From positions 806,001 to 870,000 of the forward strand of contig OY101130.1 in NCBI GenBank assembly GCA_956465555.1: a stretch of DNA of 64,000 nt. Direction: 5' to 3'. This document shows positions 62,458 through 64,000 of the stretch, piece by piece. This DNA is from Nitzschia sp. pyKryTriq1 (taxonomy: Eukaryota > Bacillariophyta > Bacillariophyceae > Bacillariales > Bacillariaceae). The notes beneath the pieces were generated by a model, which was given only the letters and a program-made list of their open reading frames with translations, did not search any database and was not told where the DNA came from. A program made the translations under genes and the position numbers. Numbering within the stretch: the stretch's first letter is position 1; every line of letters begins with the position of its first letter.

Positions 62458-63606
62458 ATGACTCTTCTCCCACTAGCGCTCTTCTTTCTTGCGTTTCCTA
62501 GTATGACTGAGAGTTTTGTTGGAGCGACGAGCCAGCCATCGTCGCCCTTTTCCCTCGGTGCCGCCACTCAAAATCAAAACAAAGATTCTTCTTCTTCGTC
62601 TCCAGACAAAATATTGGATCGGTCCACCCTCACCTTGCTCGAGCATGTCAACTTGAATGTGCCAAACCATGACCACATTCTTCCGTTGTATTTTGGACTC
62701 TTTGGTTGTGGCATGGATCCTCGCAAGGCGGCCAATTTGGCGCCTGACGCCAAAAAACGAACGTTATGGGCGAATTGCGGAGCCTCGCAATTTCATTTAC
62801 CCTTTGGCGACACGGCACAGCGCATTCCGGGGCAGATTGGATTGCGGTTCGAGTCGCTAGAAGGACTCCTACAACGATTGCAGACTTGGAAGGAGCATTA
62901 TGCCACGGCCGAGAGTGGAAAGGATCCTGGAAGTGGACGAGAATATATTCGCATTACTGATCACTATGGAAATGTCTTTGTCTGTCGCGCCAAAATGTCG
63001 CCAGATACTACCAGTACTTCCACTACTTCTACCCATCATCTACTACGACAGCCCTTTATTCGACCGGACGAAACAGAGGAATGGGGCGAGATAGCGACCA
63101 AGTACGGACGCGTAGAGACGGATTGTCAAGGCATTGATTATGTGGAATTCCATTGCCCCAAAGGGACTGCTTCCAAGATTGCTCTCTTTTATGAATCGGT
63201 CTTAGATGCGACTACCACCGTCGTTGATACTGGTAGCGGGTCATCAATTGCCATTGTGGCAGTGGGAAATGTGGACCAACAGGGACGAGCCGATCAATCG
63301 ATATTGTTTCGGGAAATAACGAACGAGGAGGAGTCCATTCCAGAGTACGACGGCCATCATGTTGCTTTGTACGTAGGGGAGTCGGCAGAAGATTTTGAAC
63401 AGGCATTCAAAAATGCTCAAGTGGCCAATATTGTGTGGTGCAATGCTCGATTTCAAGATCAAGTGGACTCGTTGGAAGAAGCCAGGAAAGAAAAACAATT
63501 CAGATTCAAGGATATTGTGGATATGGAAACAGGGGAACTTATCATGGAACTAGAGCACGAATTGCGGTCAATTCAACACCCGGCCTGGCCTGGCAAAACG
63601 GAGTAG
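62458..63606 (+). CDS. plastid-targeted VOC-fold (glyoxalase-like) protein
   Basis: Single exon, 382 residues from MTLLPLALFFL. The signal segment runs into TESFVGATS, an ASAFAP-like import site. Two halves each show the beta-alpha-beta-beta-beta VOC pattern: LLEHVNLNVPNHDHILPLYFGLFGCG with TLWANCGASQFHLPFG, and GIDYVEFHCPKGTASKIALFYESVL with DGHHVALYVG. VOC enzymes bind a metal through His and Glu residues at the strand edges; the His in LEHVNLNVP, FHLPF and FHCP are candidates. The substrate is unknown. Glyoxalase I itself is unlikely because the usual spacing is not kept and the protein is longer. Confidence 0.7.
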   Translation: MTLLPLALFFLAFPSMTESFVGATSQPSSPFSLGAATQNQNKDSSSSSPDKILDRSTLTLLEHVNLNVPNHDHILPLYFGLFGCGMDPRKAANLAPDAKKRTLWANCGASQFHLPFGDTAQRIPGQIGLRFESLEGLLQRLQTWKEHYATAESGKDPGSGREYIRITDHYGNVFVCRAKMSPDTTSTSTTSTHHLLRQPFIRPDETEEWGEIATKYGRVETDCQGIDYVEFHCPKGTASKIALFYESVLDATTTVVDTGSGSSIAIVAVGNVDQQGRADQSILFREITNEEESIPEYDGHHVALYVGESAEDFEQAFKNAQVANIVWCNARFQDQVDSLEEARKEKQFRFKDIVDMETGELIMELEHELRSIQHPAWPGKTE

Positions 63607-64000
63607 AGGAACGAATCCATTATCATTTCAGAAAGGGCGAATACTTCAATCTCCCGCTACGTTTCTTTCTCCCGAGGCACAAGAGCTACTACTAGAGCAC
63701 AGAAGACTTTTTTGCACAGTACATTCAGTACCACCCTTCATAATAAAGGGCGCATCCGCACCGAATTTGCAACCACCTCGACTAGCATCATAGAGTGATG
63801 CCTCATGAGAAGTGAGGGGTTGTAGCCTCAGAAAGAACCTCCGCGACCTTCATAGTCAAGTGCTTCCGAGACGGCCGCCTCCTACGAGTAGAGGCTTAAA
63901 GAAAGACTCCTTACTTTATTATCTTATTGCTGCGTGGGGTTTTCATGCCGCTGCTATTCTAGTCTTGTACTGGAGTTGCATTGAGCATTACAAATTTTAA
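63607..64000. other. window end, no gene seen
   Basis: 3' flank of the VOC gene and unassigned sequence to the window edge. I see no gene in it; a gene entering from the right cannot be excluded. Confidence 0.4.

Overview
The window looks like nuclear DNA of a diatom, probably a pennate one. Genes are single-copy, lie on both strands and are closely spaced. Introns are few, short (about 54-123 nt) and GT..AG. Several predicted proteins start with a signal peptide running into an ASAFAP-like plastid motif (ClpS-like protein, SET protein, DUF4079 protein, PPR protein, VOC-fold protein). There is also an ACL5-type thermospermine synthase, an M11 gametolysin-like protease and a signal-peptide protein with a K/S/G-rich silaffin-like region. 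The species cannot be named from sequence alone.

Layout. 0-14 kb: a membrane-anchored orphan 5'-nucleotidase C-terminal domain; a head-to-head pair of myosins with the same gene structure, separated by a plastid ClpS-like gene and a broken retroelement fossil. 14-22 kb: a two-exon gene with repeated D-x-x-D-x-x-FE motifs, a hairpin-rich spacer, a plastid SET-domain protein, a BTB-like diatom protein, thermospermine synthase and a haem (ascorbate-type) peroxidase. 22-35 kb: a protein with six ubiquitin-like domains, a PX/BAR sorting nexin, a tubby/LURP-like ORF, a damaged cytochrome b561 gene, a small PDZ protein, CHMP1 and a plastid DUF4079 membrane protein. 35-49 kb: a convergent pair of predicted Golgi enzymes (NXPE-like SGNH protein and a sulfotransferase), a four-exon silaffin-like transmembrane protein with a cytosolic coiled coil and MORN repeats, an MFS transporter, and a xanthine-phosphoribosyltransferase fused to a long N-terminal region. 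49-64 kb: an M11 metalloprotease, a CBP/p300-type acetyltransferase with two bromodomains, a plastid PPR protein, a coiled-coil protein and a plastid VOC-fold protein.

Working connections are mostly by compartment. One group is plastid-directed, one acts in the secretory pathway and cell wall (silaffin-like protein, sulfotransferase, SGNH protein, M11 protease), and one acts in trafficking and the cytoskeleton (myosins, sorting nexin, CHMP1). I see no operon-like arrangement. The strongest signal not explained by genes is in the spacers. They are crowded with GTAC-centred palindromic words (such as TACCGGTA and GGTACC) and with CTACTAGTAG-type palindromes, far above chance in places and sparse in exons. 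All exon joins are by-eye predictions that agree in reading phase; none has transcript support here.
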